The notes under the pieces were generated by a model, which saw nothing but the letters and a program-made list of their open reading frames with translations, did not search any database and was not told the DNA's origin. The translations under genes were made by a program, and so were the position numbers. Positions 8,063 to 16,539 of a DNA stretch of 19,269 nucleotides are shown one piece after another (the stretch's first letter is position 1; each line of letters opens with the position of its first letter). The stretch is taken from contig JBLHJR010000062.1 in the NCBI GenBank assembly GCA_047619205.1, forward strand, positions 1 through 19,269. Direction: 5' to 3'. Source of the DNA: Endobugula sp047619205 (GTDB lineage: Bacteria > Pseudomonadota > Gammaproteobacteria > Pseudomonadales > Cellvibrionaceae).

Positions 8063-8141
8063 AGTGTTATCTCTCTGTATATTTAGAAAATAGTAAAGTC
8101 AGAAAATTTTTTTGTATGAGTAACCTTACGCTAATATACTA

Positions 8142-8264
8142 CTGGGTCAATTGAAAAAAATACACTCCATTTCAGGCGCGCAGGGAATATGTCCCTATAA
8201 TTTCAGCTTCGGCATCCATGCCTCAGATGGCGTGAAACGGAGTGTATTGTTTTCAAGCACCCAG
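8142..8264. mobile_element. MITE-like inverted repeat with about 33-bp ends
   Basis: Left end 8142-8174 (CTGGGTCAATTGAAAAAAAT, then ACACTCCATTTCA) and right end 8233-8264 are imperfect reverse complements; AATACACTCC followed by R then TTTCA matches over 16 bp. Inside lie smaller palindromes (AGGGA/TCCCT and GGCATCCATGCC). There is no ORF and no clear target duplication. It fills the gap between the LRR kinase and the AEC transporter, and once transcribed would fold into a long hairpin that could also end the kinase transcript. Confidence 0.65.
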
Positions 8265-8301
8265 AAAGTAAGATAGAAAAAAATACCACTCACCCCCATC
8301 A

Positions 8302-9558
8302 TTATGCCTGAGAAATACCTGCCAATAGACTCTGATATTGTTTGCTCGTTTTGTCTTCTATAGCACAAATACTTAGTAGATCGTCAATAAAGTAATTCAG
8401 TGCACGCTGCTCTATGGCTTGAATTTTTATCTGTTGTTGAGCTGTTAGCATGTGGTACATACTAGCTGCGCCAAAGTCACCGAAAAGTATATGTGCATTA
8501 TCGTTATCAAGTGCGTCGTAAAGTGTGTTGTGGGCGTATAGATCGCCGTGGCAAACCTTGTTTGTGTGGAGGTGAGCAAAGACCGCTTTTATCTGAAATA
8601 CAATTTTCTCGATGGTTTGTATTGCTAGTGAAAAGCCCTCCGGAAATGTATCTCTAGTACAGCTACTTAAACTAGGGGGGAGCCCTAAATTTCGATAATG
8701 CGCTGGAATTAAATTCATAATTAACGCGAGACAATCTTCTTCATTCACCTGCGCTAACGATTGTACTAAATTGGGGTGATCACCTGTTTTAAGGCAAGCA
8801 TTCAATTCATCTTTTGGATAGCCGTCGCTGGTGACTTGGCCTTTAAAGACTTTAACGGCAATTTTTTCGGGAAAGTTATTTTGTGGTGTATTCCATCTTG
8901 CAGAGGAAATGACGCCAGAAGCGCCTTGGCCCAAGATGTCTTGCAAGGTATAGCTAGAAGAAGGTAGTTCGGGGATATCTGGAGTCTTGTCTAGAGACTG
9001 GCTAAACGGATTACCTGCGAATGCGATCCAAGCCAGCTTAGGTAAGTCGAGCAACTGTTCGGGGCATTCACTGAGCTGATTGGCTGATATGCGGATAAGT
9101 TCAAGATTGCTGAGTTGCGCCATTGTTGGTGGTAGTGCGGTTATACGGTTACCTGCTAGCGCGAGTTTTTGTAATCTAGTTCGTTCGCCTAAGGCGTCGG
9201 GTAGTGTGTGCACTTGGTTGTCAGTAAGGACAAACCAGCGTAATTTAGGCGGCAGAGCATTTTCCGACACAGTGTCAATCTGATTAGATTTGAACACCAC
9301 CATTTCGAGTTGATCACAGCAGCCTAGTACTTCTGGCAGCTGAGTAAATCGATTGTTTGAGGCAAATAATATTTTTAGTTTAGGTAATTGAGCAAGTGCT
9401 TCGGGTAGCTCACTTAATTGATTATTCGATAAATCTAAAACTTCCAAACTGTCGGCAAGTGATAGAATATCTAGAGGAAAGGATAATAGATTTTCAGATA
9501 ATGTTAATTTTTTAATGCCTTTAAGAGCGCCCGAATGTAGCTGGGAAAGTGTTTGCAA
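8302..9558 (-). CDS. Leucine-rich-repeat protein with Ser/Thr kinase domain
   Basis: The protein has 418 residues. Residues about 15-185 hold six or seven LRRs (LEVLDLSNNQLSELPEAL type, about 23 residues each). From about 203 there is a eukaryotic-like kinase: glycine loop GQGASGVISSA (210-220), Lys236 in AVKVF, HGDLYAHN with Asp339, and GDFGAAS with Asp361. The domain is short after DFG and lacks a recognisable APE segment, so it is a compact or divergent kinase, but the key catalytic residues are present. It has no signal peptide or membrane segment, so it is probably cytoplasmic. The start is TTG (9558) with AGG upstream; no in-frame ATG occurs before residue 86. The target is unknown. LRR-kinases of this type are known in several gammaproteobacteria. 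Confidence 0.85.
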   Translation of the reverse strand: MQTLSQLHSGALKGIKKLTLSENLLSFPLDILSLADSLEVLDLSNNQLSELPEALAQLPKLKILFASNNRFTQLPEVLGCCDQLEMVVFKSNQIDTVSENALPPKLRWFVLTDNQVHTLPDALGERTRLQKLALAGNRITALPPTMAQLSNLELIRISANQLSECPEQLLDLPKLAWIAFAGNPFSQSLDKTPDIPELPSSSYTLQDILGQGASGVISSARWNTPQNNFPEKIAVKVFKGQVTSDGYPKDELNACLKTGDHPNLVQSLAQVNEEDCLALIMNLIPAHYRNLGLPPSLSSCTRDTFPEGFSLAIQTIEKIVFQIKAVFAHLHTNKVCHGDLYAHNTLYDALDNDNAHILFGDFGAASMYHMLTAQQQIKIQAIEQRALNYFIDDLLSICAIEDKTSKQYQSLLAGISQA

Positions 9559-9686
9559 AACAATTAACCTGTATAGAAAATTTCAAAAAAAGTGCGCAAT
9601 CTATCGAATAAGGAGATATCAATAAAAAGCGCAATATAGGGGCCGAAGGAATTTAAAAGTGAAAAAAAATTCTCGTCGCGCATTAG

Positions 9687-10583
9687 TTAAGTACTAGGTG
9701 TTGACATCCCTTTATTGGTTAAGCTACTCAGTTCCTTGAAGCGTTCATCGTTTACCAGTGGCTCCAGCGCTGGATCTTCGAGAACGTGCGTTAAATAACT
9801 TTCCTCTCGATTTAACGCTTCAACTAGATAGCGTATCGCCTCATCAAGCTGTTCCATTGCCGTGTAAGCACAAGCAAGCTGATAGAATGCGTGGCTATTT
9901 TCGGGATCTATCCTCAAAGTTTGGTGGCATAAATTTATCGCCCATTGAGGCTCATTCAACTCCAATACCGCATCAGCCTTATAGGCAAGGGCTTCGCAAT
10001 CATCATGGCGTAGTTTTAAAATCTCATCATAGATTTTAATTTTGTTGGCTGGGGACGAATCCTGTTGAGCGCGTAACCATAATGATTGTACATCCTGGGT
10101 CAGTTCAATTTCTTCGCGATTCTCTTCGATGTGTTGTGTTTTTTGTTGCAGCTGTTTTTCTATTACGGCTAAACGCTGCTCATATTCGCTAATAAGCTTG
10201 GATATTTGCTCGTCGGCTAAAGAATGTACCCGTTCTTTGATATCTCTGATTGATGTCCATCCGACTAAGACTAATACCGACGTTGCGGCTGCAATTAAGT
10301 AGAAAAAATAAGTGACCGTATCGGTAGCATATGTTACTGCACGATCAACAGAATGGTGCTCTCTGTCCACAATTTGCTGTATAAGCTCGTGCTTAGTGGC
10401 GGCCTGATCGATTCGAAGTTGTTTCAGTTCATCTAAAACATACCTCTCCACAAAGGCTGAGTAAAGTGGCTTATCTAAGCCTGCAACCATTTTTTGTATT
10501 TTTTCTTGCGTGTCATTTTCAGCAAAGGCAAAGGCAGATAATAAAAAATAAAATGACATGAAGGCGATGACGATGCGAGGCAT
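9687..10583 (-). CDS. Membrane-anchored coiled-coil/TPR protein
   Basis: The protein has 298 residues. It starts with a signal peptide or signal anchor (residues 1-21, MPRIVIAFMSFYFLLSAFAF). A predicted helical periplasmic stretch follows, then a membrane segment at about 91-110 (TYFFYLIAAATSVLVLVGW). After that comes a charged coiled coil (about 118-165) and TPR-like helices at about 185-270 (CEALAYKADAVLELNEP, HAFYQLACAYTAMEQLDEA). The TPR part should face the cytoplasm and act as a protein-binding scaffold. GGAGAG lies five bases before the ATG. The C-terminal ALEPLVNDERFKEL is common at the ends of bacterial TPR proteins. Function is unknown; the neighbouring kinase and small helical protein are possible partners by position only. 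Confidence 0.7.
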   Translation of the reverse strand: MPRIVIAFMSFYFLLSAFAFAENDTQEKIQKMVAGLDKPLYSAFVERYVLDELKQLRIDQAATKHELIQQIVDREHHSVDRAVTYATDTVTYFFYLIAAATSVLVLVGWTSIRDIKERVHSLADEQISKLISEYEQRLAVIEKQLQQKTQHIEENREEIELTQDVQSLWLRAQQDSSPANKIKIYDEILKLRHDDCEALAYKADAVLELNEPQWAINLCHQTLRIDPENSHAFYQLACAYTAMEQLDEAIRYLVEALNREESYLTHVLEDPALEPLVNDERFKELSSLTNKGMSTPST

Positions 10584-10717
10584 ATTGCTCTCCGTGGTTA
10601 TGTACTTAAATGAATGCGGCAGGTAAATTTTTTACTATTGCATCACGATCATAGAATATTGAGAGCGGAGGAGTAAAAGCCTGAAAAGCCCCCTCCACCC
10701 CCCTCTTAGTTCATAGC

Positions 10718-11158
10718 TTAGGCGCTACGCTTTTTATGTGCACTGACTAACTGTTTATTTAAAGCAATAACTTCGCGCAAGAGTTCATTGTCATCGACTT
10801 GTTCACATAAAACCTTAGCTGACTGGGCTTTTTCAAAAGCCGCATCGAAGCGTTCAAGCTCATTTAATAACTGTGCCATCGAGAAAGAGATGGATGCTTG
10901 ATAATCAACCGCCTCACGAAGAACGGCATACTCTAAAGCCTGCTGATAAATCACTAGGGCTGCCTCTAAATCCTCAGTAAAGTCCGCTAAGGTTTCCCAC
11001 TGTGCAGGATGATTTTTATGATCATCACCCACATTGTCATCGCACAACTGTTTAAGTTGAGCATAGTGGGCCTTAAAACTGACCTCATTATTCTCATCCG
11101 CTGACTTCAATAGCTCTATCGCTAAACGGTGCACTTGCTTGTACAAATTAGTATTCAT
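10718..11158 (-). CDS. Small all-helical (TPR-like) protein of unknown function
   Basis: This soluble, acidic 146-residue protein has no signal peptide and is almost entirely helix-forming. The middle (EDLEAALVIYQQALEYAVLR, SISFSMAQLLNELERFDAA) has the spacing of two TPR-like helical pairs. Its start at 11158 is preceded by GAG at a suitable distance. It lies between ilvD and the coiled-coil/TPR gene on the same strand, 134 nt before the latter. I do not recognise a named family. Confidence 0.65.
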   Translation of the reverse strand: MNTNLYKQVHRLAIELLKSADENNEVSFKAHYAQLKQLCDDNVGDDHKNHPAQWETLADFTEDLEAALVIYQQALEYAVLREAVDYQASISFSMAQLLNELERFDAAFEKAQSAKVLCEQVDDNELLREVIALNKQLVSAHKKRSA

Positions 11159-11330
11159 AATATCTCAATATGGGCAGAGTTCATCTTCGTCGTTTTCGAA
11201 TGAGCTTGTTAACGGTAAGGTATAGTGGAACGACAAGCGCGGACTAGAAAAAGAGAAAGATGAAAAACAAGACTCGTTAGCATTAACATTTTCACCGATC
11301 TCTTTAGTACAGGCTTTACTAACAAACCGT

Positions 11331-13010
11331 TTAATCAGGTTTATCGGTCACTGCTCCAGTAGAAGCCGAACTGACTGTTCGCGCATATTTTGCTAGCAGT
11401 CCTCGGGTATATTTTGGTGCGGGTTGTTTCCAGTTCTGCTTTCGTCTAGCCATTTCTTCATCATTGATATCGAGCGTCATCACCCGCTTTTCCGCGTCAA
11501 TGGTAATGCTATCACCATCTTCTACCAGCGCGATGGCGCCGCCCTCGAATGCTTCAGGGGTGATATGACCCACGACAAAACCCCGGCTACCACCAGAAAA
11601 GCGACCATCGGTAATTAACGCAACATCGTTACCTAAGCCTTTGCCCATAATGGCAGAAGTGGGGCTCAACATTTCCCGCATACCCGGGCCGCCTCTCGGG
11701 CCTTCGTAGCGAATCACCACCACGTCACCAGCGACCACTTGGTCATCAATAATAGCGGCAAAACCTTGCTCTTCTGAATCATACACTTTAGCCGTACCGG
11801 TAAAGCGTAAGCCCTCTTTGCCAGTGATTTTTGACACCGCGCCTTCGGGTGCTAAATTACCACTGAGTATCACCAAATGACTGTCTTTTTTGATGGGTTT
11901 ATCAAAAGGTAAGATGATATCCTGCCCGTTAGGATAATCCTCTACTTCTGCTAAGTTTTCAGCCATGGTTTTACCCGTTACTGTCATGCAATCTCCGTGC
12001 AGCATGCCCGCATCTAACAAGCGTTTCATCAGTGGTTGAATGCCGCCGATGGCAATTAATTCAGACATCAAATATTGACCACTGGGTCGCAAATCAGCAA
12101 TCACCGGTGTTTTTTCACCCAAACGGACAAAATCATCCAAGGTCACTTCCACGCCAATAGCGTCTGCCATCGCAATTAAATGCAATACGGCATTGGTAGA
12201 GCCACCTAGGGTAATGATTAGCGTAATCGCATTCTCAAACGCTTTTTTCGTCATAATGTCGGAAGGCTTAATGTCCTGTTCAAGTAAGTGAACAATGGCT
12301 TTGCCGGCATCGATGCAATCTTGTTTTTTGTTCTCTGACACCGCATTTTGTGCAGAACTGTTCGGCAGACTCATGCCCAACGCTTCAATCGCCGAGGCTA
12401 AAGTATTGGCGGTATACATACCGCCGCAAGAACCTGGGCCGGGGATGGCTGTTTTTTCAATATGCTCTAACTGAGTGAGGGGGATATCGCCGCTAGCATG
12501 ACTGCCTACCGCTTCAAATACTGACACGATATCGGTGTGATTCTCACCCGGTAAGATAGTCCCGCCATAGACAAAGATAGAAGGGCGGTTCAGGCGCGCT
12601 AGCCCCATCAAACAGCCTGGCATATTCTTATCACAACCACCAATAGCAATAATACCGTCATGTCCCATGCCAGCCGATACTGCCTCGATAGAATCGCAAA
12701 TAATTTCCCGCGAGACCAAAGAATACTTCATGCCTTCGGTACCCATGGAAATACCGTCAGAGATGGTAATGGTGTTATAAATCACGCTTTTAGCACCAGC
12801 GCTATCTACGCCCTTACTTACTTCATCTGCAAGGGTGTTAATGTGCATATTGCATGGCGTTACCATTGACCACGTTGAGGCTATACCCACCTGCGACTTC
12901 TTGAAATCTTCGTCGCCAAAGCCTACCGCCCTTAACATAGAGCGGCTAGGCGCCTGAGCGGCACCATCGACGATTTTTTTTGAATATTTGCGGGGTTTAT
13001 CTGTACTCAT
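11331..13010 (-). CDS. ilvD: Dihydroxy-acid dehydratase
   Basis: The enzyme dehydrates 2,3-dihydroxy-isovalerate and 2,3-dihydroxy-3-methylvalerate to the 2-keto acids, the third common step of valine and isoleucine synthesis, in the cytoplasm. The 559-residue length fits the shorter IlvD class. Conserved Cys lie at 53 (VTPCNMH), 126 (GGCDKNMPGC) and 195 (GPGSCGGMYT), the positions used for the iron-sulfur cluster; in this class the cluster is usually [2Fe-2S]. GPRGGPGMREM and DGRFSGGSRGFVVGH complete the active site. The related Edd (6-phosphogluconate dehydratase) is longer, so despite the eda gene in the window I call this IlvD. The Shine-Dalgarno signal is weak. No attenuator or other ilv gene is seen nearby. 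Confidence 0.93.
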   Translation of the reverse strand: MSTDKPRKYSKKIVDGAAQAPSRSMLRAVGFGDEDFKKSQVGIASTWSMVTPCNMHINTLADEVSKGVDSAGAKSVIYNTITISDGISMGTEGMKYSLVSREIICDSIEAVSAGMGHDGIIAIGGCDKNMPGCLMGLARLNRPSIFVYGGTILPGENHTDIVSVFEAVGSHASGDIPLTQLEHIEKTAIPGPGSCGGMYTANTLASAIEALGMSLPNSSAQNAVSENKKQDCIDAGKAIVHLLEQDIKPSDIMTKKAFENAITLIITLGGSTNAVLHLIAMADAIGVEVTLDDFVRLGEKTPVIADLRPSGQYLMSELIAIGGIQPLMKRLLDAGMLHGDCMTVTGKTMAENLAEVEDYPNGQDIILPFDKPIKKDSHLVILSGNLAPEGAVSKITGKEGLRFTGTAKVYDSEEQGFAAIIDDQVVAGDVVVIRYEGPRGGPGMREMLSPTSAIMGKGLGNDVALITDGRFSGGSRGFVVGHITPEAFEGGAIALVEDGDSITIDAEKRVMTLDINDEEMARRKQNWKQPAPKYTRGLLAKYARTVSSASTGAVTDKPD

Positions 13011-13153
13011 ATTATTGATCTTCGTTTTTAGTTTTTAGTTTTAATAAATGCACTATAGAATTGTATAAACAAATAAACAATCTAAAAGTAGGGCTAGAGA
13101 CAACTTAGTAGTCACGAGCAAGTGAGTATTTGCAGTATATTGCTAAAACATTA
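13011..13153. other. Upstream region of ilvD, no gene seen
   Basis: This AT-rich spacer on the start side of ilvD has no credible ORF in either strand and no clear leader peptide or attenuator. The promoter of ilvD should lie here, but I cannot place -35 and -10 boxes with confidence. Together with the element at 13154-13294 and the 73 bases that follow, it makes a gene-free gap of about 357 nt. Confidence 0.5.
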
Positions 13154-13294
13154 GTCACTACTCAGCACTGCCCGTAACGGTTCAGATTGCAGTCAAAATT
13201 GTGCTTAGCAAGGCGAAAAATGTGAGTTTACAAGTGTCAACAATCATTTTTTAACGCAACTCAGCGCGATTTTGACTGTGAGCTAAGTAGTGAC
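13154..13294. mobile_element. MITE-like element with nested inverted repeats
   Basis: The outer ends GTCACTACTCAGC (13154-13166) and GCTAAGTAGTGAC (13282-13294) are reverse complements with one mismatch. An inner pair, CAGTCAAAATTGTGCT (13190-13205) and AGCGCGATTTTGACTG (13263-13278), also matches with two mismatches. The left arm has about 18 extra bases between the two pairs. There is no ORF and no sure target duplication. It sits between ilvD and rsuA, on the start side of ilvD and the end side of rsuA. Confidence 0.65.
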
Positions 13295-13367
13295 AAAAAT
13301 TATAGACCAAGGCGGAGTCAACACCTAAATAGATCGAACAAACAAAGCGCCTCTGCCGCCGTTAGCT

Positions 13368-14069
13368 CTATGGGCCAAAAGACTGCACCTCAGCATTGGT
13401 TAAATAGCGCCATTGCCCGACCTCAACATCAAGACAAATATCGCCGATTTGCTCTCGATGCAGTGACACCACACGATGGCCTATAGCAGCGAACATGCGC
13501 TTCACCTGATGAAATCTGCCTTCTGTCATAGTCAACAGCACTTCTTTAGAACTCATCACCGCCACAGTAGCCGGCAATGTTAATTGTTGTTCGCCTTGCA
13601 ACTGCACACCTTTTGCAAATGTAGACACTACATCTGCGGCCATTTCATCGGATAGTGCTTGAGATAGCTTCACACGATACACTTTACAGCAGGCTTTAGT
13701 GGGTAGCGTAATCTCAAATGTCCAGCGCCCGTCATCAGTAATTAACACCAAACCGGTGGTATCGGCGTCCAAACGTCCCGCAATGTGCAGTTCTGATACC
13801 TTATCAATATCTAGATAGTTGAGGAGCGTTGGATACACTTCATCTACATTTGAGCAAATAGTACCCGCTGGCTTATGCATGAGGATATAGCGAAAATCGC
13901 GAGTTTTCAGCCTGACGCCGTTAAACATGATCGTATTGTTTTCATGAACCTGAGTCGCTGCATTCGTCGTGATCACATCGTTAACGCTAAGCTCGCCAAA
14001 ACGAATACGTTGGAGTGCCTCCTCTTTTGTTAACTCAGTACTTTTACACACAAATTTATCGAGGCGCAT
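13368..14069 (-). CDS. rsuA: 16S rRNA pseudouridine synthase, RsuA type
   Basis: RsuA converts uridine 516 of 16S rRNA to pseudouridine during small-subunit assembly. The 233 residues match the family length. An N-terminal S4 RNA-binding domain begins MRLDKFVCKS and ends near residue 55. The catalytic domain contains LMHKPAGTICSN and the signature GRLDADTTGLVLITDDG with catalytic Asp101, then EGRFHQVKRMFAAIGH and LHREQIG. The ATG at 14069 fits the S4 start, although no clear Shine-Dalgarno precedes it. It is divergent from the DEAD-box helicase; both act on structured RNA. Paralogues RluE/RluB share these motifs, but the S4 start and length favour RsuA. Confidence 0.88.
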   Translation of the reverse strand: MRLDKFVCKSTELTKEEALQRIRFGELSVNDVITTNAATQVHENNTIMFNGVRLKTRDFRYILMHKPAGTICSNVDEVYPTLLNYLDIDKVSELHIAGRLDADTTGLVLITDDGRWTFEITLPTKACCKVYRVKLSQALSDEMAADVVSTFAKGVQLQGEQQLTLPATVAVMSSKEVLLTMTEGRFHQVKRMFAAIGHRVVSLHREQIGDICLDVEVGQWRYLTNAEVQSFGP

Positions 14070-14266
14070 TATGGGTTACATTAGAAATATGAGAGAGCAT
14101 GACATTATGCTTTCTAAGTCATATTTATCAATAGCTTATTTTATTGACCCATAGTGTTTGCCCATATTGGTCGGGGCAGAGACACTCGAACACCGAACGA
14201 CTACTTTAGGGCACCTTTACGCTATACTGCGCCCCACTCTCCTTATGACAACCTGTCCGAGCCTCT

Positions 14267-15466
14267 ATGCCATTTTCAAAACTTGGGTTAAGTAGCCCTA
14301 TTATTCAAGCGCTTAAAGCACTGGGTTATACCACCCCTACCCCTATTCAGAAGCAAGCCATTCCCATTATTCTTTCGGGGAAAGACCTCATTGCCACCGC
14401 ACAAACCGGGACAGGTAAAACCGCTGCATTTGTTCTACCCATAGTAGAGAAATTCAACAAAACGCGTAAGTTACGCGGCAAACGCATCCGTGCGCTTATT
14501 CTGACACCCACACGCGAACTATCAGTTCAAGTGGCGGCCAATATAGCTGAATACAGTCAACATCTGAACTTGAGTTCTATGGCGGTTTATGGCGGCGTGG
14601 ATGTCGAGCCACAAAAGCAGCGTTTAATTGAAGGCGTTGATATTTTAGTGGCGACACCGGGCAGACTGCTTGATCTGGCTCACCAGCGCGCACTGCATTT
14701 TGATGAACTTGAAGTACTGGTATTAGATGAAGCGGACAGAATGGTGGACATGGGTTTTAGTAGTGATATTGATAAGATCATTGACCGCTTACCCGAAGAT
14801 CGTCAGAACCTATTATTTTCGGCGACGATGACCGACGACGTTCGCTCCCTCGCCGGTGGTTTTGCTTACAGCAAAATGAGCAATGATGCCATTGAGATCG
14901 CTATTTCACCAAAAGCTACAACCGCAGCCACTATAAGCCAGTGGTTAATCACCATAGATAAAGACACCAAGTCCGCCTTACTCAGTCATTTAATTACCGA
15001 AGAAAAGTGGGACCAAGCGCTCATTTTTATCGAGAAAAAACACGGGGCAGCTAAACTCGTTGCCCAGCTTGCCAAACGCGGCATTGAAGCCGACGCCATT
15101 CATGGCGATAAAAGCCAAGCCATGCGGGAAAAAATTCTGGCTGATTTTAAATCGGGGAAGCTCAAATATTTAGTCGCCACTGGAGTGGCCGCTCGCGGTA
15201 TCGATATTGGTGAACTCAGTCGTGTGGTTAATTACGATTTACCTTTTAAACCTGAAGAATACATCCACCGCATTGGCCGAACCGGTCGTGCGGGTGCCAC
15301 CGGCGAAGCCATCTCCTTTGTGGCCATGGGCGACTTTAAAAATCTCTGCGCCATTGAAAGCCGCTTAAAGCATATTATTGAGCGTAAAGAGATAGAGGGC
15401 TTTGTGGTGAGGAAGGTGGTTCCTATTTCAATCTTGAATTATGTTCGCAAGAGCAAAAAGCAATAG
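14267..15466 (+). CDS. DEAD-box RNA helicase, RhlE-like
   Basis: This ATP-dependent helicase remodels RNA, probably in ribosome assembly or RNA decay. All core motifs are present in its 399 residues: the Q motif (TPTPIQKQAIP, Gln28), Walker A AQTGTGKT (45-52), PTREL, GGVD, TPGRLLD, DEAD (154-157), SAT (185-187), then in the second domain LIFIEKK, DAIHGDKSQ, ATGVAARGIDI and HRIGRTGR. Opening with FSKLGLSSPI and YTTPTPIQ is typical of RhlE. The long basic C-terminal tail of E. coli RhlE is missing; the protein ends soon after the helicase core in a short basic stretch (VRKSKKQ). It has its own terminator at 15508-15537. Confidence 0.9.
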   Translation: MPFSKLGLSSPIIQALKALGYTTPTPIQKQAIPIILSGKDLIATAQTGTGKTAAFVLPIVEKFNKTRKLRGKRIRALILTPTRELSVQVAANIAEYSQHLNLSSMAVYGGVDVEPQKQRLIEGVDILVATPGRLLDLAHQRALHFDELEVLVLDEADRMVDMGFSSDIDKIIDRLPEDRQNLLFSATMTDDVRSLAGGFAYSKMSNDAIEIAISPKATTAATISQWLITIDKDTKSALLSHLITEEKWDQALIFIEKKHGAAKLVAQLAKRGIEADAIHGDKSQAMREKILADFKSGKLKYLVATGVAARGIDIGELSRVVNYDLPFKPEEYIHRIGRTGRAGATGEAISFVAMGDFKNLCAIESRLKHIIERKEIEGFVVRKVVPISILNYVRKSKKQ

Positions 15467-15507
15467 GGTAATACTCGATTAAAATTTTAGAGTCGTAAAC
15501 TAATCTT

Positions 15508-15537
15508 AGCAATGGAGTTTCACCCCATTGCTTTTTT
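15508..15537 (+). terminator. Intrinsic terminator after the helicase
   Basis: AGCAATGG (15508-15515) and CCATTGCT (15525-15532) form a perfect 8-bp stem with a 9-nt loop, followed by a run of six T (15532-15537). It lies 42 nt after the helicase stop and ahead of the lipoprotein gene, so it separates the two transcription units. Confidence 0.88.
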
Positions 15538-15594
15538 AACAGCCTCCGTATAATCTTGCGAAACAGTCAATTTTTAGTATTTCAGGTTATCAAT

Positions 15595-16470
15595 ATGTGC
15601 CGTTATGTCTTTGCGTTGGTTTTATCTAAGCTTAAATTGTTTTTTCTTATTAGCTTATGCTTAGGCGCAGTAGCCTGTGGTTCGGGCTTTATTTACCAAA
15701 ATTTAGGTTCGGTTATTACTTGGTATACCGATAGTTATGTAGTACTTGATGAGGAGCAAAAAGAACAGCTTACAATCATTATTGATGAGGGCCTAGCGTG
15801 GCATAAAAAACAAGAACTGCCGCGTTACCAATATTATTTACAAAATGTTTACACTAAGCTTGATCGACCTTTAAACGAAGAGGATATTAGGCGTATCCAG
15901 ACATTTGCCAGCTCTTCTTTTAAAGCGGTTCAACAACGTATTATTCCCACTCTTTTGCCACTCTTTAAAACCCTCGACACTGAGCAACAACAAGAGTTTT
16001 GGCGTAATCTAGACAAGAAACAGATAAAATACGAAAAAGAATTTTTATCTAGGTCGAGTGCAGACTACATCACCGATCTTAATAAACAATATACTACGTT
16101 TGCTGAGAGGTTATTAGGTTCCTTAACTGAAAGCCAAGAGTTAATCATTGCGAATAGAGTCGGCAAGGTCATACGCGCTGATGACATTTGGCTTAAGGCT
16201 CGCCGAGCTTGGCTTAGTGATGTAAAACGTAAGCACGAGGCACTTGATAATGAGGCGCAAACAAATGATTCGCTAATGCGTGTGCAAGCCGCATGGATTA
16301 ATAGAGACCAGCATTATTCAAATGAAGATAATTTAAAAGTTGACGAGCGAGACCGCCAAGCGCGACAGTTATTACTCGCTGTCATTAATAGCCGTACAGA
16401 CAAACAAACAGATAATTTCAAAAAATTTATTAAAAACTGGAAAAATAAATTCAGTCGCTGGCAAACATAA
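15595..16470 (+). CDS. DUF6279-type lipoprotein
   Basis: The 291-residue protein starts with a lipoprotein signal (MCRYVFALVLSKLKLFFLIS, then LCLGAVAC) whose lipobox Cys is residue 28. The mature part is helix-rich and charged. After GFIYQNLGSVITWYTDSYV come LDEEQKEQL and ELPRYQYYLQ, then FKTLDTEQQQEFW and W-containing helices. This pattern (W-Y...D-Y..L...Q, ELP.Y) is what I know from the DUF6279 lipoprotein family of gammaproteobacteria; the function is unknown. I prefer the ATG at 15595, with AGG upstream, over the TTG at 15556, because the signal peptide then has a normal length. No following residue argues clearly for retention in the inner membrane. It stands alone after the helicase terminator. 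Confidence 0.78.
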   Translation: MCRYVFALVLSKLKLFFLISLCLGAVACGSGFIYQNLGSVITWYTDSYVVLDEEQKEQLTIIIDEGLAWHKKQELPRYQYYLQNVYTKLDRPLNEEDIRRIQTFASSSFKAVQQRIIPTLLPLFKTLDTEQQQEFWRNLDKKQIKYEKEFLSRSSADYITDLNKQYTTFAERLLGSLTESQELIIANRVGKVIRADDIWLKARRAWLSDVKRKHEALDNEAQTNDSLMRVQAAWINRDQHYSNEDNLKVDERDRQARQLLLAVINSRTDKQTDNFKKFIKNWKNKFSRWQT

Positions 16471-16539
16471 TTCAAAATAAATAAGTGGGGACAATAGTAA
16501 GCAGGAAAATCCCTAACACTCATCATAGCTTTGCCGTAT
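16471..16539. other. Short spacer, nothing recognised
   Basis: This gap lies between the lipoprotein stop (plus strand) and the end of the TIR/SEFIR-like remnant (minus strand). I see no convincing terminator hairpin with a T-run in either direction, which is unusual for converging units. An insertion or deletion border may have removed one. Confidence 0.4.

Noticed and set aside
11331..13010. 6-phosphogluconate dehydratase (edd) to pair with eda
   Set aside because: Length 559 and the three-Cys pattern fit IlvD; Edd is about 600 residues and usually adjacent to eda.
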